Shown in pieces: positions 31,073 through 40,325 of a DNA stretch of 64,000 nt. The position numbers and the translations under genes were made by a program. Each line of letters begins with the position of its first letter. Position 1 is the first letter of the stretch. The DNA lies in NCBI GenBank assembly GCA_029858565.1, contig JAOUEV010000003.1, positions 1-64,000 of the forward strand, read 5' to 3'. The notes below the pieces were generated by a model that worked only from the letters and a program-made list of their open reading frames with translations, searched no databases and had not been told where the DNA came from. This DNA comes from Nitrospirota bacterium. Lineage in GTDB: Bacteria > Nitrospirota > UBA9217.

Positions 31073-31456
31073 ATGCTCCAGGAAGTATCCCCGGTCAGGC
31101 AGATCGCCAATGAAAATCCCCGCCGCTGGTTCTCGTCTTCGGACATGGACCTGACCGTCTGGGTCGACCGGGAAGGGAAAATCAGCGGATTCGAGCTTTG
31201 CTACGACAAGGGCAAGGACGAGCGCGCAGTGCGTTGGTTCGAGAATGAGGGGTTCATTCACGAACGGATCGATGACGGGGAGAACAGGCCCGGCAGGTTC
31301 AAGGGAACGCCGATCCTGGTGCCCGACGGCATGTTCGCATCGCAAGTGATCGCGGAACGGTTTCATAAAGAAAGTGAGAATATTGAACAGAAGATCGCTT
31401 CCTTTGTGTATGGAAAACTGCTTGAGTACCCTTTGAGGAACCATCGAACTGTTTGA
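31073..31456 (+). CDS. Conserved hypothetical protein
   Basis: 127 aa; MLQEVSPVRQIANENPRRWFSSSDMDLTVWVDREGKISGFELCYDK; terminator follows. Confidence 0.7.
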   Translation: MLQEVSPVRQIANENPRRWFSSSDMDLTVWVDREGKISGFELCYDKGKDERAVRWFENEGFIHERIDDGENRPGRFKGTPILVPDGMFASQVIAERFHKESENIEQKIASFVYGKLLEYPLRNHRTV

Positions 31457-31472
31457 CGAACAGCAAAACAAT

Positions 31473-31503
31473 AGCCGGCTGAATTTCTTCAGCCGGCTTT
31501 TTA
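31473..31503 (+). terminator. Rho-independent terminator
   Basis: AGCCGGCTGAA-TTTC-TTCAGCCGGCTTTTT. Confidence 0.9.
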
Positions 31504-31540
31504 TCTTCGCAAAACCGGGTCGAAACCCGGGCATCAAGTC

Positions 31541-32071
31541 TTACCGCGCTGCCACCCGTACGGCCTGCGGTCCTTCCTTGCCCTGCTCCTCAAGGAATGC
31601 TACCTCCGCTCCCTCTTCCAGGCGGTCAAAGGTCGGCTCGATCACGCTGTTCCGGTGAAAGTAGATCTCCCTGCCGTCATGCGTTGCGATGAACCCGTAG
31701 CCGTCAAAGGGAAATATTTTGGCGACCTTTCCGCGCGGGGCCTCCACATGGGTCTTCACATCGCCCCGCCGCTTGCGGGAGTGCTCTTCCAACTGGCGCT
31801 TTGCCGCGTTAAAAGCGTCCCGCACAGCTACATACAGGTCTTCGTTCTCCACTTTATTGACCACCAGTTCCTTGCCCGGGGTCGTGATATCTATATGCAC
31901 CGAGAACAGCTTGCCCTGATGCTGGCGGCGCTGGGATTCTTCGACCGTAACCTTGCAGCCCATGATCCTGTCGGAGAACTGCTCTAGTTTTTGCAGTTTT
32001 TCCAGTATCTTAGCTTCAACGGCTGCTGAGTGGGGCACATTCTTCATCGTGATCTGAGGTGCGATCTTCAT
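31541..32071 (-). CDS. HPF/RaiA-like ribosome-associated protein fused to a C-terminal cold-shock domain
   Basis: HPF-like N-terminus (KIAPQITMKNVPHSAAVEAKILEKLQKLEQF) and CSD-like C-terminus (GKVAKIFPFDGYGFIATHDGREIYFHRNSV). Confidence 0.88.
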   Translation of the reverse strand: MKIAPQITMKNVPHSAAVEAKILEKLQKLEQFSDRIMGCKVTVEESQRRQHQGKLFSVHIDITTPGKELVVNKVENEDLYVAVRDAFNAAKRQLEEHSRKRRGDVKTHVEAPRGKVAKIFPFDGYGFIATHDGREIYFHRNSVIEPTFDRLEEGAEVAFLEEQGKEGPQAVRVAAR

Positions 32072-32317
32072 GGTGATGCCTCCCTGCACTAAAGATGTTT
32101 GGCTTTGATTCAAAAGTAGCAGAAAAATGCGGTACTGTCAATTTGACCAAATGGGCGTTTGACAGACGGCGATGCATGGTCAAACAATTTAACGCAGATT
32201 TTCGTTGAGTTGTTCATGCTCGCTTCTGATGAAAATTGCTGCAGCGTTCAAATCCTCGAACAGGTTTGGATAGACGCTCCCTGCAGCAAGCTGCGGAGAA
32301 TGCGCTCGCTGCTGGAT

Positions 32318-32728
32318 TCAATAGGGGTGACAAACCAGACAGAGATCGGTTTCCTGCCTCCTGAGAAGAGCGTCGTACTTGTTGCTGTGAGGATCGTGGC
32401 AGGTGAGGCAGGTCATCTTGCCGTCCAGGAGCGGAAGACCTTTGACCTGCATGGTCGGTACGATGTCCACCTTGTGTTCCTGCGGCGCGATGCGGTCCGG
32501 ATGGCAGTCGAGGCAGAGCGCCGAGCCTTGCTTCTTGACGCTGTCGGTCCTGCGGGCCCCTTCCATGATGTGACAGGTGGAGCAGTCTTTCTTGATCTCG
32601 GGAAGCGGCAGCGGGAGCCTTGTCCTGGTCCGGACGGCAGCCTGGGCGCAGCCGAAGAGGGTGAACGTGAAGCAGATCATCATGACGATGAGAAAGATGC
32701 GGTTTGCTGACGGTCCTGTAAGAACCAT
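32318..32728 (-). CDS. Multihaem c-type cytochrome lipoprotein (doubled CXXCH)
   Basis: Four CXXCH motifs (CSTCH, CLDCH, CLTCH, CLVCH) after a lipobox-like FTLFGC. Confidence 0.88.
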   Translation of the reverse strand: MVLTGPSANRIFLIVMMICFTFTLFGCAQAAVRTRTRLPLPLPEIKKDCSTCHIMEGARRTDSVKKQGSALCLDCHPDRIAPQEHKVDIVPTMQVKGLPLLDGKMTCLTCHDPHSNKYDALLRRQETDLCLVCHPY

Positions 32729-32897
32729 GATTGCTCCTTTGCGGTCATCTGCCGCTTTCATTGAGGCTAACACTCTCCTTGTGCTTTGTCAAGGCGCGCT
32801 AAAGCCGGGTGTCAAGCCGGTGCGCTAAAGCCGGTTGTCAAAGCGGTGAGCTGGTTGCGCGAAACAGCGTAAGTACGCGGCAGGATGGGCCTTTTTC

Positions 32898-32926
32898 TTG
32901 CACAATAAATCGGGTTATGTTACTAT
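32898..32926 (+). promoter_or_regulatory. Sigma70-like promoter upstream of the amidase gene
   Basis: TTGCAC-17 bp-TACTAT. Confidence 0.5.
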
Positions 32927-32936
32927 GCCTGCCGAT

Positions 32937-33947
32937 ATGCGGACTTTGTCAGTGATCTTCTGTGTGCTCATGCTGTGCTGCTTTTCCGCGGCTTTTGCCG
33001 CGGAAAAGGGGGTCACGGTCAAGGGAATCCGGTTCTTTTCCTATCCCGATTTCACCCGTGTGGTGTTCGAGATCGATGCCGCGGCGCCGTATGTGCTGAC
33101 GCGCTCCGGCGACGGACGCACGCTGTCCTTCAGTTCCTACGGCGGTCCTTTTGCGGTCTCCGCGGCCCAGCTTCCGGTCATCAACGACGGCGTGGTGAAG
33201 CAGCTCGAGAACCGGCAGGACGGCGACCGGAGGACGATCGCCATAGTGCTGGCCCAGGGCGCGGGCGAGGCAAAGGACTTCGTGCTGCGCGGACCCGACC
33301 GCATTGTCGTTGATATCCTGCGGGGCACGCCTGCTGTGACTGCCGTGGGCGCGGTTCCCGTGGTCGTGATCGACGCCGGACACGGCGGCCAGCAGAACGG
33401 CCTGGTGACCGGACAGGGTGTGGAAAAATCCGCAACTCTGGAAATGGCCCTTGCCGTTCGCAGGATCCTGCGCGGCGCCGCGGTAAAAATGAAGGTTCTT
33501 CTGACGCGAGACTCCGACCTGGCCCTGTCGCTGGATGAACGGGCCGCGGCTGCGAACGCCGGCGAGGCAACGGTGTTCGTGAGCCTGCATATGGGGCAGG
33601 GGACGGAAGCCCGTGTGCTCCTCCTTGATCCCGACGAGGGACAGGCGGTGACCTTGGGCGGAGGGCCCGCGGATTTCATGGGTTTTGACGCGGTGAGCGA
33701 ACAGCAACAGATGCTCTGGGGCTCCCAGCAGGCGCGCCACGCACCGGAGAGCGGCCGCCTTGGCCGGGCGATCATCCGTTCGCTCTCCCTGCGCGAGGAA
33801 GCCGAGCCGGACCAGGCGCCCCTGGCGCTGCTTCGTCCGGTGGATGCGGCGGCGGTGCTTGTGGAGACGGGCTTCGGCATGGACCGCGCAGCCGCTGCCA
33901 AACGTATTGCCCAGGGGATCGAACGGTATGTTCACGAAAAGCGATAG
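32937..33947 (+). CDS. N-acetylmuramoyl-L-alanine amidase with N-terminal AMIN domain
   Basis: VTVKGIRFFSYPDFTRVVFEID (AMIN), VVVIDAGHGGQQNG, LTRDSDLALSLDERAAAAN, VLVETGF. Confidence 0.92.
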   Translation: MRTLSVIFCVLMLCCFSAAFAAEKGVTVKGIRFFSYPDFTRVVFEIDAAAPYVLTRSGDGRTLSFSSYGGPFAVSAAQLPVINDGVVKQLENRQDGDRRTIAIVLAQGAGEAKDFVLRGPDRIVVDILRGTPAVTAVGAVPVVVIDAGHGGQQNGLVTGQGVEKSATLEMALAVRRILRGAAVKMKVLLTRDSDLALSLDERAAAANAGEATVFVSLHMGQGTEARVLLLDPDEGQAVTLGGGPADFMGFDAVSEQQQMLWGSQQARHAPESGRLGRAIIRSLSLREEAEPDQAPLALLRPVDAAAVLVETGFGMDRAAAAKRIAQGIERYVHEKR

Positions 33948-33951
33948 AAGC

Positions 33952-34524
33952 ATGGGCACGAGCGGACCGCTGCGGATACTCATGGTTCTTGCGGCGCTGG
34001 CCGTTGCGACAGCAGTGGGGTACTTTTTCTGGAATCACTACCGCCCTGTCGCTCCCGGAGCGCCGCTGTCTCCTGCTGCTGATGCGGTCCCGGCCGCGGC
34101 GGTCCCGGGTGAGCAGCTGCCCGTGACCCTGTTCATTCCGGAGAATGACACGCTCCATGCGGTGGCCACAACGATCACCAGGCAGCCCGATATGCGGCTG
34201 GAGGCTCGGGGGGCGGTCAACGCGCTGCTCGGTGCGGGGCCGGATGCACCGCCGGTGCTCCGGGACCTGTCACTGCGCGGATGGTATCTTGGCGCGGGCG
34301 GGACAGCGTATGTTGATCTTGCGCCCACGGGACAGCGGGAGATCCGCGCATCGGCACGGGAGGAACTGCTGGCCATCTATGCTGTGGTGAACACGCTCAC
34401 CCAGAATTTCACGGAAGTGCGGCAGGTCAGGATCCTTGTGGACGGCAGAGAAGCACAGACCCTGGCCGGGCATATTGATCTCTCCCGGTTCCTGAGCAAA
34501 AGGATGGACCTGGTGAGACCGTGA
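33952..34524 (+). CDS. GerMN-domain membrane protein
   Basis: VTLFIPENDTLHAVATTITRQPDMRLEARGAVNALLGAGPD...QVRILVDGREAQTLAGHIDLSRFL. Confidence 0.82.
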   Translation: MGTSGPLRILMVLAALAVATAVGYFFWNHYRPVAPGAPLSPAADAVPAAAVPGEQLPVTLFIPENDTLHAVATTITRQPDMRLEARGAVNALLGAGPDAPPVLRDLSLRGWYLGAGGTAYVDLAPTGQREIRASAREELLAIYAVVNTLTQNFTEVRQVRILVDGREAQTLAGHIDLSRFLSKRMDLVRP

Positions 34525-34632
34525 TCCAAGTGCGGAATGCGGAGTGCAAAGTGCGGAGTAAGTGACGGGATACCGTGGAACATACGAATGGCGTTGAGGA
34601 AAACAGTCACGGTGCGGCGGTAGGGTGATTTA

Positions 34633-35442
34633 TTGACCATGCAAAAAGCGATCGGCATATTCGACTCGGGTATCGGCGGGCTCACGGTGCTGAAGGAGCT
34701 CATCGCGGCGCTGCCCCGGGAGCACACGATCTATCTCGGGGACACGGCGCGGGTGCCCTACGGCATCCGTTCCGCGGAGACGGTGACTCGGTACAGCTTT
34801 GAGAACACCCGGTTCCTCCTGGCGCAGGAGATCAAGATGCTCGTGGTTGCCTGTAATACGGCATCGGCGATCAGTCTTGACGCGGTCAAGCATGAGTTCC
34901 CCCTTCCCGTGATCGGCGTGCTCGAGCCGGGTGCTCGCGCCGCGGCCGCAGCCACGGGCAACAAGAAGGTCGGCATCATAGGCACCGAGGCCACGATCGC
35001 AAGCGGCGCCTATGAACGGGCGGTCAAGAAGATCGATCCCGCGATCGATGTCTTCAGCATGGCCTGTCCGCTCTTTGTTCCGCTGGTCGAGGAAGGATGG
35101 TTCGACAACGATGTGGCGGAGCTGGTGGCGAACCGGTACCTTGCGCCGCTCAAGGCGCGGGGGATCGATACCCTGGTGCTGGGGTGCACGCACTATCCGA
35201 TCCTGAAAGGGGTCATCAGCCGCGTGCTCGGCAGCGGCATCCGTCTTATCGACTCGGCCACCGAAACAGCGAAGGAAGTGTCCGAGGTCCTGGACAAGCT
35301 CAAATGGAAGAGGACCGATGGGGGAACGGCGGTGCGCAAGTTTTTCGTGACCGACACCCCGGCCCGGTTCGAAAAGATCGGAACGCTCTTTCTCGGAGAA
35401 GGAAGCCTGAAAGCCGAGCAGGTGCGTGTCGGAGGAGTGTAA
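34633..35442 (+). CDS. murI: Glutamate racemase
   Basis: IGIFDSGIGGLTVLKEL, VVACNTASA, LVLGCTHYPIL. Confidence 0.96.
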   Translation: MTMQKAIGIFDSGIGGLTVLKELIAALPREHTIYLGDTARVPYGIRSAETVTRYSFENTRFLLAQEIKMLVVACNTASAISLDAVKHEFPLPVIGVLEPGARAAAAATGNKKVGIIGTEATIASGAYERAVKKIDPAIDVFSMACPLFVPLVEEGWFDNDVAELVANRYLAPLKARGIDTLVLGCTHYPILKGVISRVLGSGIRLIDSATETAKEVSEVLDKLKWKRTDGGTAVRKFFVTDTPARFEKIGTLFLGEGSLKAEQVRVGGV

Positions 35443-35486
35443 GGACCGTCCCGGGCATCGTCTGCGGGTCGAGAATAGTGGGGACC

Positions 35487-36389
35487 ATGAATACAGCGTG
35501 TGAATATACCCGGAGCCGTCTATCCCGGTACCAGACCGGGCACCTGTTCAAGCTGCAGCAGTCCCGGATCGAACAGCATCTTGCGGAGTGTCCGGTGTGT
35601 CGTTCCGAGTTCGATGCGCTCAACCGCATCCGGGAGACCGAGCGGTTCCTTGTCGATCTTGAAGGGACCGGCGGGGTCCCCGGCAAGGTGCGTTCTCTCG
35701 CGTCGGCCGGGTCCCGTCTCCTGTTCCGCCCCCTCTGGGCGGCGCTGATCGTCATTGCGGTGCTGGCAGCCTATCGCTACGTCGTGGACCCGATCCTCCA
35801 CGACCCCGATCTTGAGAAGCTCGACACCGGATCCGTGACCTTGGCGCCAGCCGTGCCGCAGGCTGCGGTGCAGACCGCTCCCACACCCACGACCTCTCCC
35901 GCGGTACAGCAGGCAAGGCCCGAGCAGATGAAGGAGCCTGCGCCGGCTGCAGATTCGCTTGTGGTCACTATTTCCGTGGAAAAAGAGCACGAGAAGGAAA
36001 GCCTCAAACAGATCAACGATGCCATGAAAGAACATGCGCTCCTCCGCACCATGCGGTTTAGCGACAAGGTGCGCGAGGTCGCGGGCAATCTCACCGCAGA
36101 TGAACTGCACACCTTCTTCAACCGCATTCAGGGGGCGGCGAAGGTCCTGTATAAGCGCTCCCGTCTTACGTCCCTGGCCCAGGGCGAACTGGTACCTGTT
36201 GTGATCAAATTGCAGACCCACGCGGCTCCCGCGCGCAGGGAAAGCGAACAGCAGCAGCCGAAACCTGGGGAAAAACCTGTACAGAACCCTGTGCAAAAGC
36301 CTGTTGATATCCCTGTGGAGAATCCTGTGGGGAAACCGTTGAAAACCATTGACGAACAGGCCGCTGCTCCAGCCCAACCTGCTCGCTGA
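35487..36389 (+). CDS. Zinc-finger anti-sigma-like (zf-HC2) membrane protein with Pro-rich tail
   Basis: HLAECPVCRSEFDAL zinc finger, one TM helix, C-terminal PVxN/PVxK repeats. Confidence 0.72.
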   Translation: MNTACEYTRSRLSRYQTGHLFKLQQSRIEQHLAECPVCRSEFDALNRIRETERFLVDLEGTGGVPGKVRSLASAGSRLLFRPLWAALIVIAVLAAYRYVVDPILHDPDLEKLDTGSVTLAPAVPQAAVQTAPTPTTSPAVQQARPEQMKEPAPAADSLVVTISVEKEHEKESLKQINDAMKEHALLRTMRFSDKVREVAGNLTADELHTFFNRIQGAAKVLYKRSRLTSLAQGELVPVVIKLQTHAAPARRESEQQQPKPGEKPVQNPVQKPVDIPVENPVGKPLKTIDEQAAAPAQPAR

Positions 36390-36402
36390 AACCGGAAAGA
36401 GC

Positions 36403-37737
36403 ATGTCCTATCAGGAAACCATCGAATATCTCTTCGGTCTTCAGAAGCACGGCATCAAGTTCGGCCTATCCAACAGCTACAAGCTTATGGCGCTGATGGG
36501 CGACCCACAGCAGCGGTTCCGGTCCGTGCATATCGCAGGGACCAACGGCAAGGGATCCACCGCCGCGTTTCTCTCGTCCATGCTGCGTGCGGGAGGGTAC
36601 CGTGTGGGCTTGTATACCTCACCGCATCTCGTCAGTTTCACGGAGCGCATCCGGATCAACGGCGTCCCGATCTCCGAATCCCGTGTTGTCGAGCTCGCGT
36701 CCGAGATCAGGTCCCGTGCCGCCGGATTGCCTGCCGAGAAGGACGGCGGCGCGTTCTCTCCCACGTTCTTTGAGGTGACTACCGCATTGGCCTTTGCTTA
36801 TTTTGCCGAGCAGGCTGTGGACATTGCCGTGGTCGAGACCGGGATGGGCGGGAGGCTCGACTCCACCAATGTGATCATTCCGCTGGTGTCCGTGATAACC
36901 ACGATCGATCTGGAGCATACCGAGTTCCTGGGAACGACCCTTGGACAGATCGCCGCGGAAAAAGCAGGTATCATCAAGCAGGGCGTTCCTGTCGTGACCG
37001 GTGTTCTGCAGCCCGAGGCACTTGCCGTGCTTCAAGCGGAAGCAGGACGTCAGGGAGCGGTCTTGTACCGCATGCCGGCAGACATTGGGCCGGCCGATAT
37101 CATGCCCGGCGCTCCGCAGCAGTTCCGGTATCAGGGATTCTCATCGTCCTACAGCGATCTTCGCATCACCATGCGGGGAAAGCACCAGATAGGGAACGCC
37201 TCCCTTGCACTGGGTGCGCTTGAGTGTCTTCGGCACGGGGGATTTTCGGTGCCCGAACAGGCGATGCGGTCGGGGCTCGAGCGGGCGTCGTGGGAAGGCC
37301 GGCTGGAACAGGTTGCCGAGGGCCCGGCGGTCTTTCTGGACGGCGCCCATAATCCAGCTTCAGCGGCCGTCCTTGCCGAGGCGCTTCAGGACCTGCGCAG
37401 GGGATACGGCCGGTGCGTGCTCGTCATCGGGATACTGAAGGATAAGGACTGGCAGGGAATCCTCGACCGGCTCCTTCCGCAGGCCGACCAGGTGGTCGTG
37501 ACGAAGCCGCAATACGCGCGGGCGATGGATGTCGATGTGCTGGCCGCGGAGGTCCGTCGCAGGACGAAGAATGCGGTGACAGTCAGCGAGCTGCCTGATG
37601 CGATCACCCGTGCGAGGCACGAGGCCGGAACAGATGGACTGGTCGTGGTCACCGGCTCCCTTTACACGGTGGGTGACGCGCGCGCCGCGCTGTGCAATGA
37701 CCCGTCTCCGGGTCCCTTTAAGGAGCTGAAGGGTTGA
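36403..37737 (+). CDS. folC: Bifunctional folylpolyglutamate synthase/dihydrofolate synthase
   Basis: VHIAGTNGKGSTAAFLSSML, TSPHLVSFTERI, VVETGMGGRLDSTN, FLDGAHNPASA. Confidence 0.95.
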   Translation: MSYQETIEYLFGLQKHGIKFGLSNSYKLMALMGDPQQRFRSVHIAGTNGKGSTAAFLSSMLRAGGYRVGLYTSPHLVSFTERIRINGVPISESRVVELASEIRSRAAGLPAEKDGGAFSPTFFEVTTALAFAYFAEQAVDIAVVETGMGGRLDSTNVIIPLVSVITTIDLEHTEFLGTTLGQIAAEKAGIIKQGVPVVTGVLQPEALAVLQAEAGRQGAVLYRMPADIGPADIMPGAPQQFRYQGFSSSYSDLRITMRGKHQIGNASLALGALECLRHGGFSVPEQAMRSGLERASWEGRLEQVAEGPAVFLDGAHNPASAAVLAEALQDLRRGYGRCVLVIGILKDKDWQGILDRLLPQADQVVVTKPQYARAMDVDVLAAEVRRRTKNAVTVSELPDAITRARHEAGTDGLVVVTGSLYTVGDARAALCNDPSPGPFKELKG

Positions 37738-39791
37738 TCATGGACCGAGCGTCCCTCCTCCATACCTGGCTGATCAGAAAAGGGTCATTGCCTCTTCTGA
37801 TCGCTATCTGCGTGCAGGCATTTGCCGGCTTGTCCGGCGGAGCATCAGCCGAAGAGCTTCCGAAGAAGATCCCCGTGGCGGTCACGGCGGACAAGCTCGA
37901 TTACGATCGCGCCAGCGATGTCTATACCGCGGTAGGGCATGTTAAGATCGAGCAGCAGGACATCCGTCTGGAGGCCGACCGCGTCGTACTGAACAACAAG
38001 ACCGGCGAGGCGATCGCTGAAGGCAACGTTTATCTGCAGGACAAGGGCGACGTTCTGACCGCTGACCGGGTGGAGATCAACGTGAACACCCGGTCAGGGA
38101 TCATTTCCCGCGGCGACCTGTTCATGAGCAAGGACAACTATCACCTGAAGGGGGAGCGGATCGAACGGCGGTCGGAAACGGTATATCACGTCGAGAACGG
38201 CAGTTTTACGACCTGTGATGATGATGAATGGTATCTCAAGGCCCGGGAGATCGACGTGGACCTCGGCAGGAACGCAAGCGGCAGCGGCGTCTCGTTCAAC
38301 ATGGGGGGACTGCCGGTCCTGTACACGCCCTATCTGATGTTCCCGGTCCGGAGGCAGAGCGGTCTGCTCATCCCCGAGATCGGCTTCAGCAGCAAGGACG
38401 GATTTCTCATGAAGAACTCCGTGTTCTGGGCGATCTCCGATTACCAGGACATGACGTTCACCTCGGATTACCGGGCGCGGACCGGTCACGGCACCGGCAT
38501 CGAGTATCGCTATGTGAACTCGCGCGATTCCTCGGGAAGGGCCTATTACAATTATTTCGACACGTTCCATGACGATACGGCGCGCTGGGAACTCCAGTTC
38601 CAGCACCGCGAGGAGTTTGCCGAGGACCTCTCCCTGCGGTCCGATGTGAACCTGGTGAGCGACGAGTTCTATTATCGCGACCTGGAGCGGAAACTCTCCC
38701 TGCGGTCGCTGCCGTCGCTTGATTCCAATGTCTTTTATGTCGAACGCTGGAACACTGCATCTCTTTACCTGCTGGGCCAATACACGACCGATCTCACGCA
38801 GGGGAACGACAAGACGATCCAGAAGGTTCCCGAGCTTCGGTACACGCTCTACAGCGAACGACTGGCGCCGTTCCTGTACCTGGACTTTACCGGCGCCGCA
38901 GCGAACATGACCGCCCGGGAAGGGGAAACGGTCCGCCGCGCCGATTTCCAGCCTGAGTTGAAAACCGTGCTCAGCGCCGGCGGCCTGAGCCTTACCCCTC
39001 GTGTGGGCGGGCGGGCGACCTACTACGACCGGGGCGCCACGACGATCGAGCCGACGGACCGGAAATATTATTACGCCGCCGCCGACCTGAACGCGCGCTT
39101 GTCCCGGGTCTACGGCAATGACGAAGAAACCGGCATCGGGCGCATCCGTCACTCGGTCGAGCCCACGATCTCCTATCTCTATCTCCCGAAGATCGACAAA
39201 GGGGATGTCCCGCTCCTCGATTCGACCGAGGATGTGCTGGTGCAGAACGTGGTGACCCTGTCCATCATCAACCGCCTGACGGCGCGCTATCGCGATGGGG
39301 CCGGGGTCCGGACATTCGATCCCCTTGTGTTCCGGCTGGCCCAATCCTATGATGTCAATGAGGCGCGGGACCGCGCGATCGTCGATGCCCGGCCCCGCTC
39401 GGAGATACGGGCCGAGCTGTCGGTGAAGACGCCCAGGGTCCTTGCGGTCTCCGCAAACGGCAACTACAATACCTATACCGACCGTCTTTCCTCGTCATCG
39501 GAGACCGTTATGGTCAAGGGAGACGTGGTGCAGTTCGATATCACCCACCGGTATCTGCGCGAACCCCGAACAGCATTCCTGATCGGAGGGCTGGGATTCA
39601 AGATCGCCAAGTGGACCTTGAGCGGTCAGGTCTGGCGTGATGTGGAGAACCGTATGACCACTCAGCAGGAATATAAGACCCACTACGCATCGCAATGCTG
39701 GGGCTTGGGTTTATCCTATATTACCAAACCCGGGGAGACCCAGTATCTTCTGGTCCTGGACCTGAAGGGGCTGGGAGCAGTGAAATTCTGA
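37734..39791 (+). CDS. lptD: LPS-assembly protein LptD (OstA family)
   Basis: N-terminal OstA-like VTADKLDYDRASDVYTAVGHVKIEQQDIRLEADRVVLN; LptD LPVLYTPYLMFPVRRQSGLLIPEIGFSSKDGF. Confidence 0.93.
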   Translation: MIMDRASLLHTWLIRKGSLPLLIAICVQAFAGLSGGASAEELPKKIPVAVTADKLDYDRASDVYTAVGHVKIEQQDIRLEADRVVLNNKTGEAIAEGNVYLQDKGDVLTADRVEINVNTRSGIISRGDLFMSKDNYHLKGERIERRSETVYHVENGSFTTCDDDEWYLKAREIDVDLGRNASGSGVSFNMGGLPVLYTPYLMFPVRRQSGLLIPEIGFSSKDGFLMKNSVFWAISDYQDMTFTSDYRARTGHGTGIEYRYVNSRDSSGRAYYNYFDTFHDDTARWELQFQHREEFAEDLSLRSDVNLVSDEFYYRDLERKLSLRSLPSLDSNVFYVERWNTASLYLLGQYTTDLTQGNDKTIQKVPELRYTLYSERLAPFLYLDFTGAAANMTAREGETVRRADFQPELKTVLSAGGLSLTPRVGGRATYYDRGATTIEPTDRKYYYAAADLNARLSRVYGNDEETGIGRIRHSVEPTISYLYLPKIDKGDVPLLDSTEDVLVQNVVTLSIINRLTARYRDGAGVRTFDPLVFRLAQSYDVNEARDRAIVDARPRSEIRAELSVKTPRVLAVSANGNYNTYTDRLSSSSETVMVKGDVVQFDITHRYLREPRTAFLIGGLGFKIAKWTLSGQVWRDVENRMTTQQEYKTHYASQCWGLGLSYITKPGETQYLLVLDLKGLGAVKF

Positions 39792-39815
39792 CCTTGCCCG
39801 CAGCAGGAGGTTCCC

Positions 39816-40136
39816 ATGACTGATGCCGTTGTTGTGCTGATCACCGCGGGATCTGAAGAGGAGGGCGCGAAGATCGCCGATGCGCTCGTGGCCGAGCATT
39901 TGGCGGCTTGCGTAAATCTCATTCCAGGCATACAGTCGCGGTTCTTCTGGGAAGGGAGGGTCCAGCAAGCAGCGGAGTGCCTGCTCATCTGTAAAACCGC
40001 GGCATCTGCTGTTGACCGCCTTATTGCCAGGATCAGGGAACTTCACTCCTATTCCGTGCCCGAGGTCATCGCCATACCTGTTATAGCAGGCCTCCCGAGC
40101 TATCTGACCTGGGTGAGCGAGTCGACGATATCCTGA
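39816..40136 (+). CDS. cutA: Divalent-cation tolerance protein CutA
   Basis: 106 aa; EEGAKIADALVAEHLAACVNLIPGIQSRFFWEG...HSYSVPEVIAIPV. Confidence 0.95.
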   Translation: MTDAVVVLITAGSEEEGAKIADALVAEHLAACVNLIPGIQSRFFWEGRVQQAAECLLICKTAASAVDRLIARIRELHSYSVPEVIAIPVIAGLPSYLTWVSESTIS

Positions 40137-40256
40137 CATTGCATGAACATGGTTCCGCGAAGCGGATCTCGGATGAATGGAGTATCTAGATATAGACGTG
40201 TATCAGCGGCCCCTACTACAGATTGTGGGTAAGCAGTTGCCGCAACAAAGAAAATG

Positions 40257-40286
40257 TTGACAACGGGATAGCCACTATGCTAATCT
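40257..40286 (+). promoter_or_regulatory. Possible sigma70 promoter upstream of the M23 peptidase
   Basis: TTGACA-18 bp-TAATCT. Confidence 0.45.
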
Positions 40287-40325
40287 TTATGTGGAGATAG
40301 GTGCGTCTTGGCACCTGGAGGGATA

